Origin: JAFALX01 sp050734185
GTDB lineage: Bacteria; Chloroflexota; Dormibacteria; Aeolococcales; Aeolococcaceae
Assembly: GCA_050734185.1 (NCBI GenBank)
Contig: JBOHUE010000056.1
Location: 1 to 30,522, forward strand
Length of the DNA stretch: 30,522 nt
Direction: 5' to 3'
The position numbers and the translations under genes are program-made. The notes beneath the pieces are model-generated. The model did no database searches, was not told the DNA's origin, and saw only the letters and a list, made by a program, of their open reading frames with translations. Below, in pieces: positions 15,388-21,485 of the stretch. Numbering within the stretch: position 1 is the stretch's first letter; every line of letters begins with the position of its first letter.

Positions 15388-15849
15388 ATGGTGTCCAAGC
15401 GCGAGCCACACTGGCTCGACCCGGTTGAGATGCGCGCCTGGCGCGGCCACCTGCGAATGAGCTGGCTCGTCGCCGCCGCGATCGAGCGTGACCTGCGCCG
15501 CGCCGGCCTCTCTCACCCCGACTACTACGTGCTCGTCCAGCTGTCGGAGTCGCCGGGTCGCCGCATGCGCATGACCGACCTCGCCGACGGCATCCAGTGG
15601 TCCAAGAGCCGTCTCTCGCATCACATCGACCGCATGGAGCAGCGCGGGCTCGTGCGCCGCGAGGACTGCGAGAGCGACGCGCGCGGGGCGTTCGCCTGTC
15701 TCACGCCTGCGGGACTGCGCGCGATCGAGGGGGCCGCGCCGGACCACGTCGATAGCATCCGCCGCCACCTGGTCGACCTGCTCTCCGCCGAGCAACTGGA
15801 GTCGCTGGGCGACATCAGCGACAGCGTCATCGCGCACCACGCGCCGTAG
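15388..15849 (+). CDS. MarR family transcriptional regulator
   Basis: A 153-residue winged-helix regulator. The N-terminal helix (WRGHLRMSWLVAAAIERDLRRAGLSHPDYYVLVQLSE in two parts, residues 12-50) forms the dimer region, followed by the DNA-binding part with MRMTDLADGIQWSKSRLSHH (about 58-77), the wing RREDCESDARGAFACLTPAG and a last dimerisation helix. MarR proteins usually repress a neighbouring operon until a phenolic or oxidative ligand binds. The divergent VOC and pirin genes and the GTTGAC-GT-GTCAAC palindrome between them make these its likely target, together with its own gene. No Shine-Dalgarno is present; the start is supported by a -10 box 8 nt upstream. Confidence 0.92.
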   Translation: MVSKREPHWLDPVEMRAWRGHLRMSWLVAAAIERDLRRAGLSHPDYYVLVQLSESPGRRMRMTDLADGIQWSKSRLSHHIDRMEQRGLVRREDCESDARGAFACLTPAGLRAIEGAAPDHVDSIRRHLVDLLSAEQLESLGDISDSVIAHHAP

Positions 15850-15865
15850 CGCGGGCCCCCTTTGC

Positions 15866-15871
15866 TATACG
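15866..15871 (+). promoter_or_regulatory. Possible extended -10 box for the thioredoxin-fold gene
   Basis: TATACG preceded by TGC (15863-15865) resembles an extended -10 and ends 6 nt before ATG 15878. It departs from TAnnnT at the last base. Confidence 0.3.
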
Positions 15872-15877
15872 TGTGTC

Positions 15878-16426
15878 ATGGCCACTGAATCGACGCTCAT
15901 CCCCCTCGGCACGCTCGCTCCGGATTTCGCACTGCCGGACGTCACCACCGGACGCGCGGTTCGGCGCGACGAGGTGGCCGCAGGACGCCCGCTCCTCGTG
16001 ATCTTTCTCTGCCGCCACTGCCCGTACGTCAAGCATGTGACCGAAGAGCTGGCACGGCTGGGACGCGATTACGGGGCGCGCGTCGGCATCGCCGGCATCA
16101 GCGCCAACGACGCCGCGACATACCCCGACGACGCGCCGCAGAGTCTCGCCGAGATGGCCCGCGAGTGCGGGTTCACGTTCCCCGTGCTGTACGACCAGAC
16201 GCAGGGCGTCGCCCGCGCGTACGGCGCGGTGTGCACGCCGGACTCGTTCCTCTTCGACGGCGACCTGCGACTCGCGTACCGCGGGCGGCTCGACGAAACG
16301 CGCCCGCGACAGGGCGTCGAAGCAACCGGCGCCGACATTCGACTCGCGCTTGATGCGCTGCTCAGCGGCGCGCCGGTGCCTGCTGATCAACACGCGTCGC
16401 TCGGCTGTTCCATCAAGTGGCGCTGA
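15878..16426 (+). CDS. Thioredoxin-fold peroxiredoxin-like protein (AhpC/TSA type)
   Basis: A 182-residue cytoplasmic thioredoxin-fold protein. LAPDFALPDVTTG opens the fold, LLVIFLCRHCPYVKHV holds a CxxC redox pair (Cys45 and Cys48), VGIAGISANDAATYPDDAPQS and FPVLYDQTQGVARAYGAVCTPDSFLFD (split over residues 105-131) complete the core, with the cis-Pro in TPDSF. This is the pattern of the family of thioredoxin-like proteins with CxxCPYV active sites; a thiol-disulfide or peroxide-reducing role is expected but the electron donor is unknown. The C-terminus ends LGCSIKW, common in this family. It starts 28 nt after the MarR gene and could be in part co-transcribed with it, but has its own possible -10 box. 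Confidence 0.9.
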   Translation: MATESTLIPLGTLAPDFALPDVTTGRAVRRDEVAAGRPLLVIFLCRHCPYVKHVTEELARLGRDYGARVGIAGISANDAATYPDDAPQSLAEMARECGFTFPVLYDQTQGVARAYGAVCTPDSFLFDGDLRLAYRGRLDETRPRQGVEATGADIRLALDALLSGAPVPADQHASLGCSIKWR

Positions 16427-16447
16427 GCTAACCACCTCATAACCGGC

Positions 16448-16466
16448 GGCTCGCGTCAGGCGAGCC
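16448..16466. terminator. Shared hairpin between convergent genes
   Basis: A perfect 7-bp stem GGCTCGC/GCGAGCC encloses the loop GTCAG, in which the minus-strand TGA of the membrane protein gene (16456-16458) lies. It can end transcripts from both directions, but neither side has a long U-run. Confidence 0.45.
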
Positions 16467-16827
16467 CACCGAGGCCACCGGTACCCGCTGCTCGCAGGGC
16501 GAGCCCCAGCGTGACCACCCACCCCGCAGCGACAAGGAGCCGCCGGGCGCCCTCGGCGCGGTCCCGTGCCAGCACCCGCGCGGCGGGCAGCGCCAGCAGC
16601 GTCGCCGGGCCGATCACGAAGTGGATCGGGTCATGCGGGCGGTCTCCCTGGACCGCGAGCACGATCCCGAACAGCGCCTGCAGGGCGAGAACGGCGGTGG
16701 CGGCCGAGCCCGCCGACGAGAGCCTGGCGCTCCACCGCTGCTTGTACGCCAGATAGACCGCCCACATGGTGCCTGCCAGCGCGACCAGCACCACCACCAC
16801 GGTCAACGCGCGGTGGATGGTGAGCAC
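16456..16827 (-). CDS. Small four-helix membrane protein of unknown function
   Basis: A 123-residue hydrophobic protein with about four predicted transmembrane helices: residues 5-27 (ALTVVVVLVALAGTMWAVYL), 37-60 (SAGSAATAVLALQALFGIVL), 68-87 (IHFVIGPATLLALPAARVL) and 95-113 (RLLVAAGWVVTLGLALRAA). A conserved-looking HDPIHF loop lies between the second and third helices, as in small haem- or cofactor-associated membrane proteins, but I do not recognise a named family. The start is GTG 16827 without a clear Shine-Dalgarno. It lies 62 nt downstream of the Fe-S carrier gene on the same strand, with an 8-bp GC hairpin between them. Confidence 0.65.
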   Translation of the reverse strand: MLTIHRALTVVVVLVALAGTMWAVYLAYKQRWSARLSSAGSAATAVLALQALFGIVLAVQGDRPHDPIHFVIGPATLLALPAARVLARDRAEGARRLLVAAGWVVTLGLALRAAGTGGLGGLA

Positions 16828-16848
16828 GCGAACAGAGCGCCGCTCAGT

Positions 16849-16869
16849 GGGCCGGCGCGGAGCCGGCCC
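16849..16869. terminator. GC-rich hairpin between the Fe-S carrier and membrane protein genes
   Basis: A perfect 8-bp stem GGGCCGGC/GCCGGCCC with loop GCGGA. On the minus strand it follows the Fe-S carrier stop by 20 nt; without a U-run it may be a weak terminator or an RNA-stabilising structure. Confidence 0.35.
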
Positions 16870-16889
16870 GGGCTACGAGAGGACCGGCG

Positions 16890-17279
16890 TCAGTGACCGC
16901 AGGCGCGGGCTTCGCCCGAGCCGTCGGCCGTCTGGAAGCTATGGCCGCAGCTGCAGGTCTTGACCGCGTTCGGGTTGTGGATGGTGAATCCACCGCCCAT
17001 CAGCTGCTCGACGTAGTCGATCTCGGCACCTTCCATGTACTGCGCCGAGTTCGAGTCGACGTAGACCTTGAGGCCGGTATCGATGTCGATGACGTGGTCG
17101 TCCTCGTGCGGCTGGTTCTCGTCCAGGCCCATCCCGTAGGAGAAGCCGGAGCAGCCACCCGACTGAATGAAGACGCGCAATGCGACCGGCTTGTCCGCCG
17201 GCTGCTCCGCGATGAGGCCCCTGAGCTGGCCGAGCGCGGTGTCAGAGACGGTGACGAGGGTCGGAGAGTTGATTGCCAT
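16890..17279 (-). CDS. A-type iron-sulfur cluster carrier (HesB/IscA/ErpA family)
   Basis: A 129-residue protein that carries and delivers Fe-S clusters to target enzymes. The three family cysteines are present: Cys43 in SGGCSGFSYGMGLDE and Cys109/Cys111 in KTCSCGHSF. The middle contains LKVYVDSNSAQYMEGAEIDYV, standard for the fold. A short tail with an additional cysteine (EARACGH) follows. ATG 17279 is chosen over the longer frame to 17351 because the family starts there and TATGAT ends 9 nt upstream (leaderless type). The gene is divergent from the lysine operon, whose homoaconitase needs a 4Fe-4S cluster; a link is possible but may be chance. Confidence 0.93.
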   Translation of the reverse strand: MAINSPTLVTVSDTALGQLRGLIAEQPADKPVALRVFIQSGGCSGFSYGMGLDENQPHEDDHVIDIDTGLKVYVDSNSAQYMEGAEIDYVEQLMGGGFTIHNPNAVKTCSCGHSFQTADGSGEARACGH

Positions 17280-17288
17280 GATTTGGCC

Positions 17289-17294
17289 ATCATA
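17289..17294 (-). promoter_or_regulatory. -10 box for the Fe-S carrier gene
   Basis: On the minus strand TATGAT, close to consensus, ends 9 nt before ATG 17279. No -35 match is evident. Confidence 0.5.
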
Positions 17295-17308
17295 CGACAG
17301 GTCCTCGG

Positions 17309-17338
17309 TTGACACGAGAGGCAGCCTCCGCTTACGCT
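17309..17338 (+). promoter_or_regulatory. Promoter for the lysine operon leader
   Basis: TTGACA (17309-17314), an 18-nt spacer and TACGCT (17333-17338) form a good sigma70-type promoter. Transcription would begin at about 17344-17348, giving a leader of roughly 245 nt before the homocitrate synthase start. Confidence 0.6.
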
Positions 17339-17349
17339 CTGCGCCAGAC

Positions 17350-17424
17350 ATGTCTATCTGCGCGCGCTCCGCGAAATCGCCCGCCCCTCACCGGGAAGCG
17401 GGTTCTTCCACGCGGATCACATAA
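17350..17424 (+). CDS. Possible leader peptide of the lysine operon
   Basis: A 24-codon frame (starting MSICARSAKSPAP, ending STRIT) opens 11 nt after the -10 box, so it would be almost leaderless, and it runs through hairpin 1 of the putative attenuator. It has one Lys (AAA, codon 9) and three Arg codons, not the run of control codons expected of a classical attenuator peptide, and no Shine-Dalgarno. It may be chance; the alternative is an RNA sensor acting without translation. Confidence 0.25.
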   Translation: MSICARSAKSPAPHREAGSSTRIT

Positions 17425-17479
17425 CGGCGCCCAGGTCGCACTGGCCCGAAGCAGCAGAGCCCCTTCCCTCGGAGGGGCT
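17380..17479 (+). promoter_or_regulatory. Putative transcription attenuator of the lysine operon
   Basis: Three mutually exclusive pairings can be drawn. Hairpin 1 pairs CCCGC (17380-17384) with GCGGG (17398-17402). The antiterminator pairs GGGAAG-C-GGG (17393-17402, one bulged C) with CCCCTTCCC (17460-17468), using the terminator's own 5' arm. The terminator is 17458-17479. Genes from 16456 to 17279 are all on the minus strand, so the only plus-strand transcript this could control is the one reaching homocitrate synthase. The signal sensed is unknown; I see no match to the lysine riboswitch or T-box elements. Confidence 0.5.
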
Positions 17480-17487
17480 TTTTGTTT
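17458..17487 (+). terminator. Intrinsic terminator in the lysine operon leader
   Basis: AGCCCCT (17458-17464) pairs with AGGGGCT (17473-17479) around an 8-nt loop, followed by TTTTGTTT. It is the strongest intrinsic terminator in the window, points along the plus strand, and lies 103 nt before the homocitrate synthase gene. Confidence 0.8.
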
Positions 17488-17589
17488 ACCCGGCCGGCGC
17501 ACACCCACGGGCACCCGGCAAGCGAGCAGGGCCCGCACCACAATTCACAATCGGATCCTCAGACGAGAACAGCGACTAGAGAAGGGCGA

Positions 17590-18717
17590 ATGACCATCGA
17601 GCGGTTCCACATCATCGATTCCACCCTCCGCGAGGGCGAGCAGTTCGCGCTCGCCCACTTCACGCCGGAGCAGAAGCTGGCGATCGCCCGCGCCCTCGAC
17701 GACTTCGGCGTCGACTACATGGAGCTCACCTCCCCGCTGGCGTCGCCGCAGTCGGAGGCCGACCTTCGACTCCTGGCGTCGCTGCCGCGGAGCTTCCGCC
17801 TTCTGACGCACGTGCGCTGCAACCCGGAGGACGCCCGGCGCGCAATCGACACGGGGGTCGACGGGGTCGACGTGCTCTTCGCCACCTCGTCCGCGCTCCG
17901 GCAGGTGTCGCACGGGTACTCGATCGACGAGATCATCGAGATCGGCACCTCGGTGGTGCAGCAGATCAACGCGCAGGGCCGCGAGGCTCGGTTCAGCAGC
18001 GAGGACTCGTTCCGCTCCGACCCGGATGACCTGCTGCGCATCTATCGCGCCATCAGCAAGGCCGGCCCGGCGCGCGTCGGCCTGGCGGACACCGTCGGTG
18101 TCGCCACGCCCAACCAGGTGTACGACCTGGTGTCGATGGTGCGCCGCAACGTCGACTGCGACATCGAGTTTCACGCACACAACGACACCGGGTGCGCGGT
18201 GGCCAACGGGCTGGCGGCGCTGGAGGCGGGCGCGTCGCACATCGACACCACCGTGCTCGGCATCGGTGAGCGCAACGGCATCGTGCCGCTCAGCGGGATG
18301 ATCGCGCGCCTCATGACGCTGCAGCCCGAACTCGTGGAGCAGTACGACCTCGAGATGCTGCCCGAGCTCGACCGCATGGTGGCCGCGATGGTCGGCATCG
18401 AGGTGCCGTTCAACACGCCGGTCACGGCGGCGCATGCGTTCCACCACAAGGCGGGCATGCATACCAAGGCGGTGCTCGCCGATCCATCCGCCTACGAGGT
18501 GCTCGATCCCGCGCGGTTCGGCCTGGAGCGCCAGATCATGGTCGGCCACCGGCTCGTCGGCCGGCACGCGATCCGCAGCCGGGCAACATCGCTCGGCATC
18601 CGATTCGACGACGACCAGCTGCGCGCGGTCACCGCCGAGGTGAAGCGGCGCAGCGATGCGCGTCCGCTCGAGAACGAAGAGCTGGACGCCCTGCTGCTGA
18701 ACTGGGCATTGGCATAG
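17590..18717 (+). CDS. lys20: Homocitrate synthase
   Basis: A 375-residue enzyme of the DRE-TIM metallolyase family that condenses acetyl-CoA with 2-oxoglutarate, the committed step of aminoadipate-route lysine synthesis. IIDSTLREGEQFALAHFTPEQ (the substrate and metal loop) opens the barrel; FHAHNDTGCAVAN carries the metal-binding His195 and His197; DTTVLGIGERNG and HHKAGMHTKA follow. The 'STLREGEQ' start and moderate length, without a large regulatory C-terminal domain, fit the Thermus/archaeal homocitrate synthases better than 2-isopropylmalate synthase, and the neighbours confirm this. ATG 17590 follows GAAGGG by 3-4 nt. It is the first gene of the lysine operon and stops 12 nt before the homoaconitase large-subunit gene. 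Confidence 0.94.
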   Translation: MTIERFHIIDSTLREGEQFALAHFTPEQKLAIARALDDFGVDYMELTSPLASPQSEADLRLLASLPRSFRLLTHVRCNPEDARRAIDTGVDGVDVLFATSSALRQVSHGYSIDEIIEIGTSVVQQINAQGREARFSSEDSFRSDPDDLLRIYRAISKAGPARVGLADTVGVATPNQVYDLVSMVRRNVDCDIEFHAHNDTGCAVANGLAALEAGASHIDTTVLGIGERNGIVPLSGMIARLMTLQPELVEQYDLEMLPELDRMVAAMVGIEVPFNTPVTAAHAFHHKAGMHTKAVLADPSAYEVLDPARFGLERQIMVGHRLVGRHAIRSRATSLGIRFDDDQLRAVTAEVKRRSDARPLENEELDALLLNWALA

Positions 18718-18729
18718 GAGACCGGAACT

Positions 18730-19959
18730 ATGGGCACCCTTGCGGAGGAGATCTTCACCCAGCGCCTGGGGCGCAACGTGCACGCCGGTGACACGGTGGT
18801 CGCCGACGTCGACTTCGCGTTCGCGCACGACGTCACAGGGCCGCTCGCGATCAAGGCTTTCGAGCAGCTCGACCAGCCGGTCTGGGACCCGGCGCGCATC
18901 GCGTTCACCTTCGACCACGTGATGCCGGCGAACACGGTCGCGGCCGCCGAGCTGCACCGCCAGATCCGCGAGTTCTGCACCGCGCGCGGTGTCACCAACG
19001 TGCTCGCCGAGGGGATCTGCCACCAGGTGCTGGTGGAGCGCGGCATCGCTTCACCCGGCGGCGTGGTGGTGGGCGCCGACTCGCACAGCACCACGTACGG
19101 CGCGATGGGCTGCTTCGCCACCGGCCTCGGCTCCACCGACATCGGCGTGGTGTTCGCCACTGGTCGCACGTGGTTCCGCATCCCGGAGACGGTGCGCATC
19201 GACGTGCACGGCGCACCCGCACCCGGAGTGCAGGCGAAGGACATCGCGCTCTACGTCATCCGCCAGGTCGGCGCCGAGGGTGCGGACTACATGGCGGTCG
19301 AGTGGGGCGGCGAAACGGTGACGGCGATGGCCATGGACGAGCGCCTGACGCTGTGCAACCTGTCGGTCGACTTCGGTGGCAAGGCAGGCATGATCGAGCC
19401 GGACGCCACCACGTTCGCGTACACCGGCGGCCGCGGCCGCGAGGTGCACGTCTCCAACCCGCGCTACGCTCGCCGCCTCGACGTGGACGCGTCGGCGATC
19501 CGCCCCCAGGTGGCAGTGCATCCGGCGATCGACAACGTCAGGGACATCGACGACGTGGCGGGCACGCCGCTGGACGAGGTGTTCATCGGCAGCTGCACCA
19601 ACGGACGGCTCAGCGACCTCGCTCTTGCAGCATCCATGCTCCAGGGACGCGAGGTCAGCCCGCGCACGCGCACCGTGATCGTGCCGAGCTCGCGCCGCGT
19701 GTACCTGGATGCTCTCGAGGCCGGCTACATCGAGACGTTCGCCAAGGCCGGTGCACTGGTGATGAACCCGGGTTGCGGGCCGTGTCTCGGGCGGCAGCAC
19801 GGCGTGCTCGGCCCCGGCGAGAACGCGCTCTCCACGAGCAACCGCAACTACCCGGGGCGCATGGGCAGCCCGGAGGCGCGGATCTTCCTGGCGTCGCCCG
19901 CTGTCGCGGCTGCCTCGGCGTTGCGCGGCGTCATCACCGACCCCGCGGAGGTCAGCTGA
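18730..19959 (+). CDS. lysT: Homoaconitase large subunit
   Basis: A 409-residue aconitase-superfamily subunit that, with the small subunit, converts homocitrate to homoisocitrate through homoaconitate. The 4Fe-4S ligands are visible: Cys289 in GSCTNGRLSD and Cys349/Cys352 in NPGCGPCLG. Other family segments are DFAFAHDVTGPLAIKAF, FDHVMPANTVAAAELH, GVVVGADSHSTTYGAMGCF and STSNRNYPGRMGSP. Sequence alone cannot fully separate homoaconitase from isopropylmalate isomerase, but the location between homocitrate synthase and LysW is decisive. AGGAGA lies 8 nt before the ATG. The small-subunit gene begins 2 nt after the stop. Confidence 0.94.
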   Translation: MGTLAEEIFTQRLGRNVHAGDTVVADVDFAFAHDVTGPLAIKAFEQLDQPVWDPARIAFTFDHVMPANTVAAAELHRQIREFCTARGVTNVLAEGICHQVLVERGIASPGGVVVGADSHSTTYGAMGCFATGLGSTDIGVVFATGRTWFRIPETVRIDVHGAPAPGVQAKDIALYVIRQVGAEGADYMAVEWGGETVTAMAMDERLTLCNLSVDFGGKAGMIEPDATTFAYTGGRGREVHVSNPRYARRLDVDASAIRPQVAVHPAIDNVRDIDDVAGTPLDEVFIGSCTNGRLSDLALAASMLQGREVSPRTRTVIVPSSRRVYLDALEAGYIETFAKAGALVMNPGCGPCLGRQHGVLGPGENALSTSNRNYPGRMGSPEARIFLASPAVAAASALRGVITDPAEVS

Positions 19960-19961
19960 TC

Positions 19962-20465
19962 ATGGGGCGCGTCTACAAGTTCGGCGACGGCATCAGCACC
20001 GACGCGATCATGCCCGGCCGCTACAACGTCACCACCGACTTCGATTCGCTGCGCAAGGGCTGCTTCATCGAGAACCGGCCCGACTTCGTGGAGACGGTCC
20101 AGCCGGGTGACGTCATCGTCGCCGGCCGCAACTTCGGCTGCGGCAGCTCGCGCGAGCACGCGCCGCTGTCCATCAAGCAGAACGGCATCGCGTGCGTTGT
20201 GGCGCAGGGCTTCGCCCGCATCTTCTACCGCAACGCGGTGAACATCGGGCTCCCCATCATCAAGTGTGTCGAGCTGTACGACGCGGTCAACGACGGCGAC
20301 GACATCACCGTCGACGTGCACAGCGGTGTCATCACCAGTGGCGGACGCACGTTCCAGGGCGAGCCGCCGTCGGGCATGGCGCTGACCATCATGGGATACG
20401 GCTCCCTCATCGAGATGATCAAGGCGCGCGGTTGGGGGGCGCTGGAGGATTCCCATGTGTCCTGA
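19962..20465 (+). CDS. lysU: Homoaconitase small subunit
   Basis: A 167-residue swivel-domain subunit partnering the large subunit. It has the expected GRVYKFGDGISTDAIMPGRY, NFGCGSSREHAPLSIK (phosphate/carboxylate-binding loop), IACVVAQGFARIFYRNAVNIGLP (in two parts, about 72-94) and a C-terminal GMALTIMGYGSLIEMI. The substrate-choosing loop after GRY reads NVTTDFDSL, unlike the YLRT form reported for archaeal homoaconitase, so specificity rests on context. ATG 19962 lies 2 nt after the large-subunit stop, with GGAGG at 19947-19951. The 3' end overlaps the lysW start by 11 nt, and the stop is TGA 20463-20465. Confidence 0.93.
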   Translation: MGRVYKFGDGISTDAIMPGRYNVTTDFDSLRKGCFIENRPDFVETVQPGDVIVAGRNFGCGSSREHAPLSIKQNGIACVVAQGFARIFYRNAVNIGLPIIKCVELYDAVNDGDDITVDVHSGVITSGGRTFQGEPPSGMALTIMGYGSLIEMIKARGWGALEDSHVS

Positions 20466-20613
20466 GTGCGAGGCCGTGGTGCAGCTGCCGCCGGACTGCG
20501 AGACCGGCCAGGTGGTGCAGTGCGCTGAGTGCGGCGCCGAGCTGGAGGTCATCACCACCGACCCTCCGGCCTTCGAGCTCGCGCCCGCCGAGGAGGAGGA
20601 CTGGGGCGAGTGA
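20455..20613 (+). CDS. lysW: LysW amino-group carrier protein
   Basis: A 52-residue protein to whose C-terminal Glu the alpha-amino group of aminoadipate is joined, so that later intermediates stay protein-bound. It begins MCPECEAVVQL and has a zinc knuckle of two CxxC pairs (Cys2/Cys5 and Cys23/Cys26), a further Cys15, an acidic C-terminal half, and the family's closing motif EEDWGE. The gene overlaps the homoaconitase small-subunit gene by 11 nt and shares one base with the lysX start (TGATG). GGAGG at 20444-20448 with 6-nt spacing is an ideal ribosome binding site inside the upstream gene. Its small size makes it easy to miss. Confidence 0.96.
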   Translation: MCPECEAVVQLPPDCETGQVVQCAECGAELEVITTDPPAFELAPAEEEDWGE

Positions 20614-21485
20614 TGACCGCACGGGTTGCGCTGCTCTGCTCCCGCGTGCGCGTCGAGGAGAAGTTGCTCCGAGAGGCGCTGACGCAGCGTGGGGCTGACG
20701 TGGTGCGCGTCGACGACCGCGAGATCGTGCTCGACCTCGACGCGCCGCTGCGCGACTACGACGTCGTGCTGGAGCGCTCGCTGTCGCAGACCAGCGGGCT
20801 TGCCGCACTGCAGGTGTTCGAGGCGTGGGGTGTGCCCACAGTGAACCGCCATGCCGTGTCGGCACTCTGCGCGGACAAGCTCGCGACGTCCGCGGCGCTG
20901 ACCGCGGCGGCGGTGCCGGCGCCGCGTACGGTCGTCGCGTTCAGCGCCGAGTCCGCGCTGCAGGCGGCCGAGTCGATGGGGTATCCGGTGGTGCTGAAGC
21001 CGCTCACAGGGTCGTGGGGGCGGCTATTGGCGCGCATCAACGATCGCGACGCCGCCGAGGCACTGTTCGAGCACAAGGCGACGTTGGGATCGCACGAGCA
21101 CTCGGTCTTCTACCTGCAGGAACACTGCAACAAGCCGTCGCGCGACATCCGTGTGTTCGTCATCGACGGCGAGCCGCTGTGCGCGGTGTACCGCGAGTCC
21201 GAGCACTGGATCACCAACACCGCGCGCGGCGCGGTGACCAGCAACTGCCCGGTGACGCCGGAGATCGCCGGCCTGAGCAGGCGCGCCTCGGCCGCCGTCG
21301 GCGGCGGCGTGATCGCCGTCGACCTGCTCGAGGACGGTGACCGCATGCTGGTGAGCGAGGTCAACGCGGGCATGGAGTTCCGCAACAGCATCGAGGTCAC
21401 CGGTGTCGACATCCCCGGCCTCGTCGCCGACTACGTACTGCGCGTCGCCGGCGACGGGCGGCGGCGGATCGAGGCGATGGCGTGA
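20613..21485 (+). CDS. lysX: LysW--L-2-aminoadipate ligase
   Basis: A 290-residue ATP-grasp enzyme that links aminoadipate to the C-terminal Glu of LysW. Recognisable parts are RVALLCSRVRVEEKLL at the N-terminus, FEAWGVPTVNRHAVSALCADK, the ATP-binding GYPVVLKPLTGSWGRLL and RDIRVFVIDGEPLCAVYR, and the metal/substrate motif EVNAGMEFRNS (residues 249-259), equivalent to the N-x-x-MEF signature of the LysX/ArgX branch. LysX-type specificity (aminoadipate) rather than ArgX-type (glutamate) is inferred from homocitrate synthase and homoaconitase in the same operon. The start ATG overlaps the lysW stop by one base, and the stop overlaps lysK by 4 nt. Confidence 0.95.
   Translation: MTARVALLCSRVRVEEKLLREALTQRGADVVRVDDREIVLDLDAPLRDYDVVLERSLSQTSGLAALQVFEAWGVPTVNRHAVSALCADKLATSAALTAAAVPAPRTVVAFSAESALQAAESMGYPVVLKPLTGSWGRLLARINDRDAAEALFEHKATLGSHEHSVFYLQEHCNKPSRDIRVFVIDGEPLCAVYRESEHWITNTARGAVTSNCPVTPEIAGLSRRASAAVGGGVIAVDLLEDGDRMLVSEVNAGMEFRNSIEVTGVDIPGLVADYVLRVAGDGRRRIEAMA

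Noticed and set aside
17280..17589. Known lysine riboswitch or T-box upstream of the lysine operon
   Set aside because: I could find neither the multi-helix lysine riboswitch core nor the T-box sequence that binds the tRNA end; only the terminator and alternative stems are supported.
17545..19023. Long minus-strand open frame opposite homocitrate synthase
   Set aside because: Composition artefact; the plus strand carries a complete, motif-rich gene.
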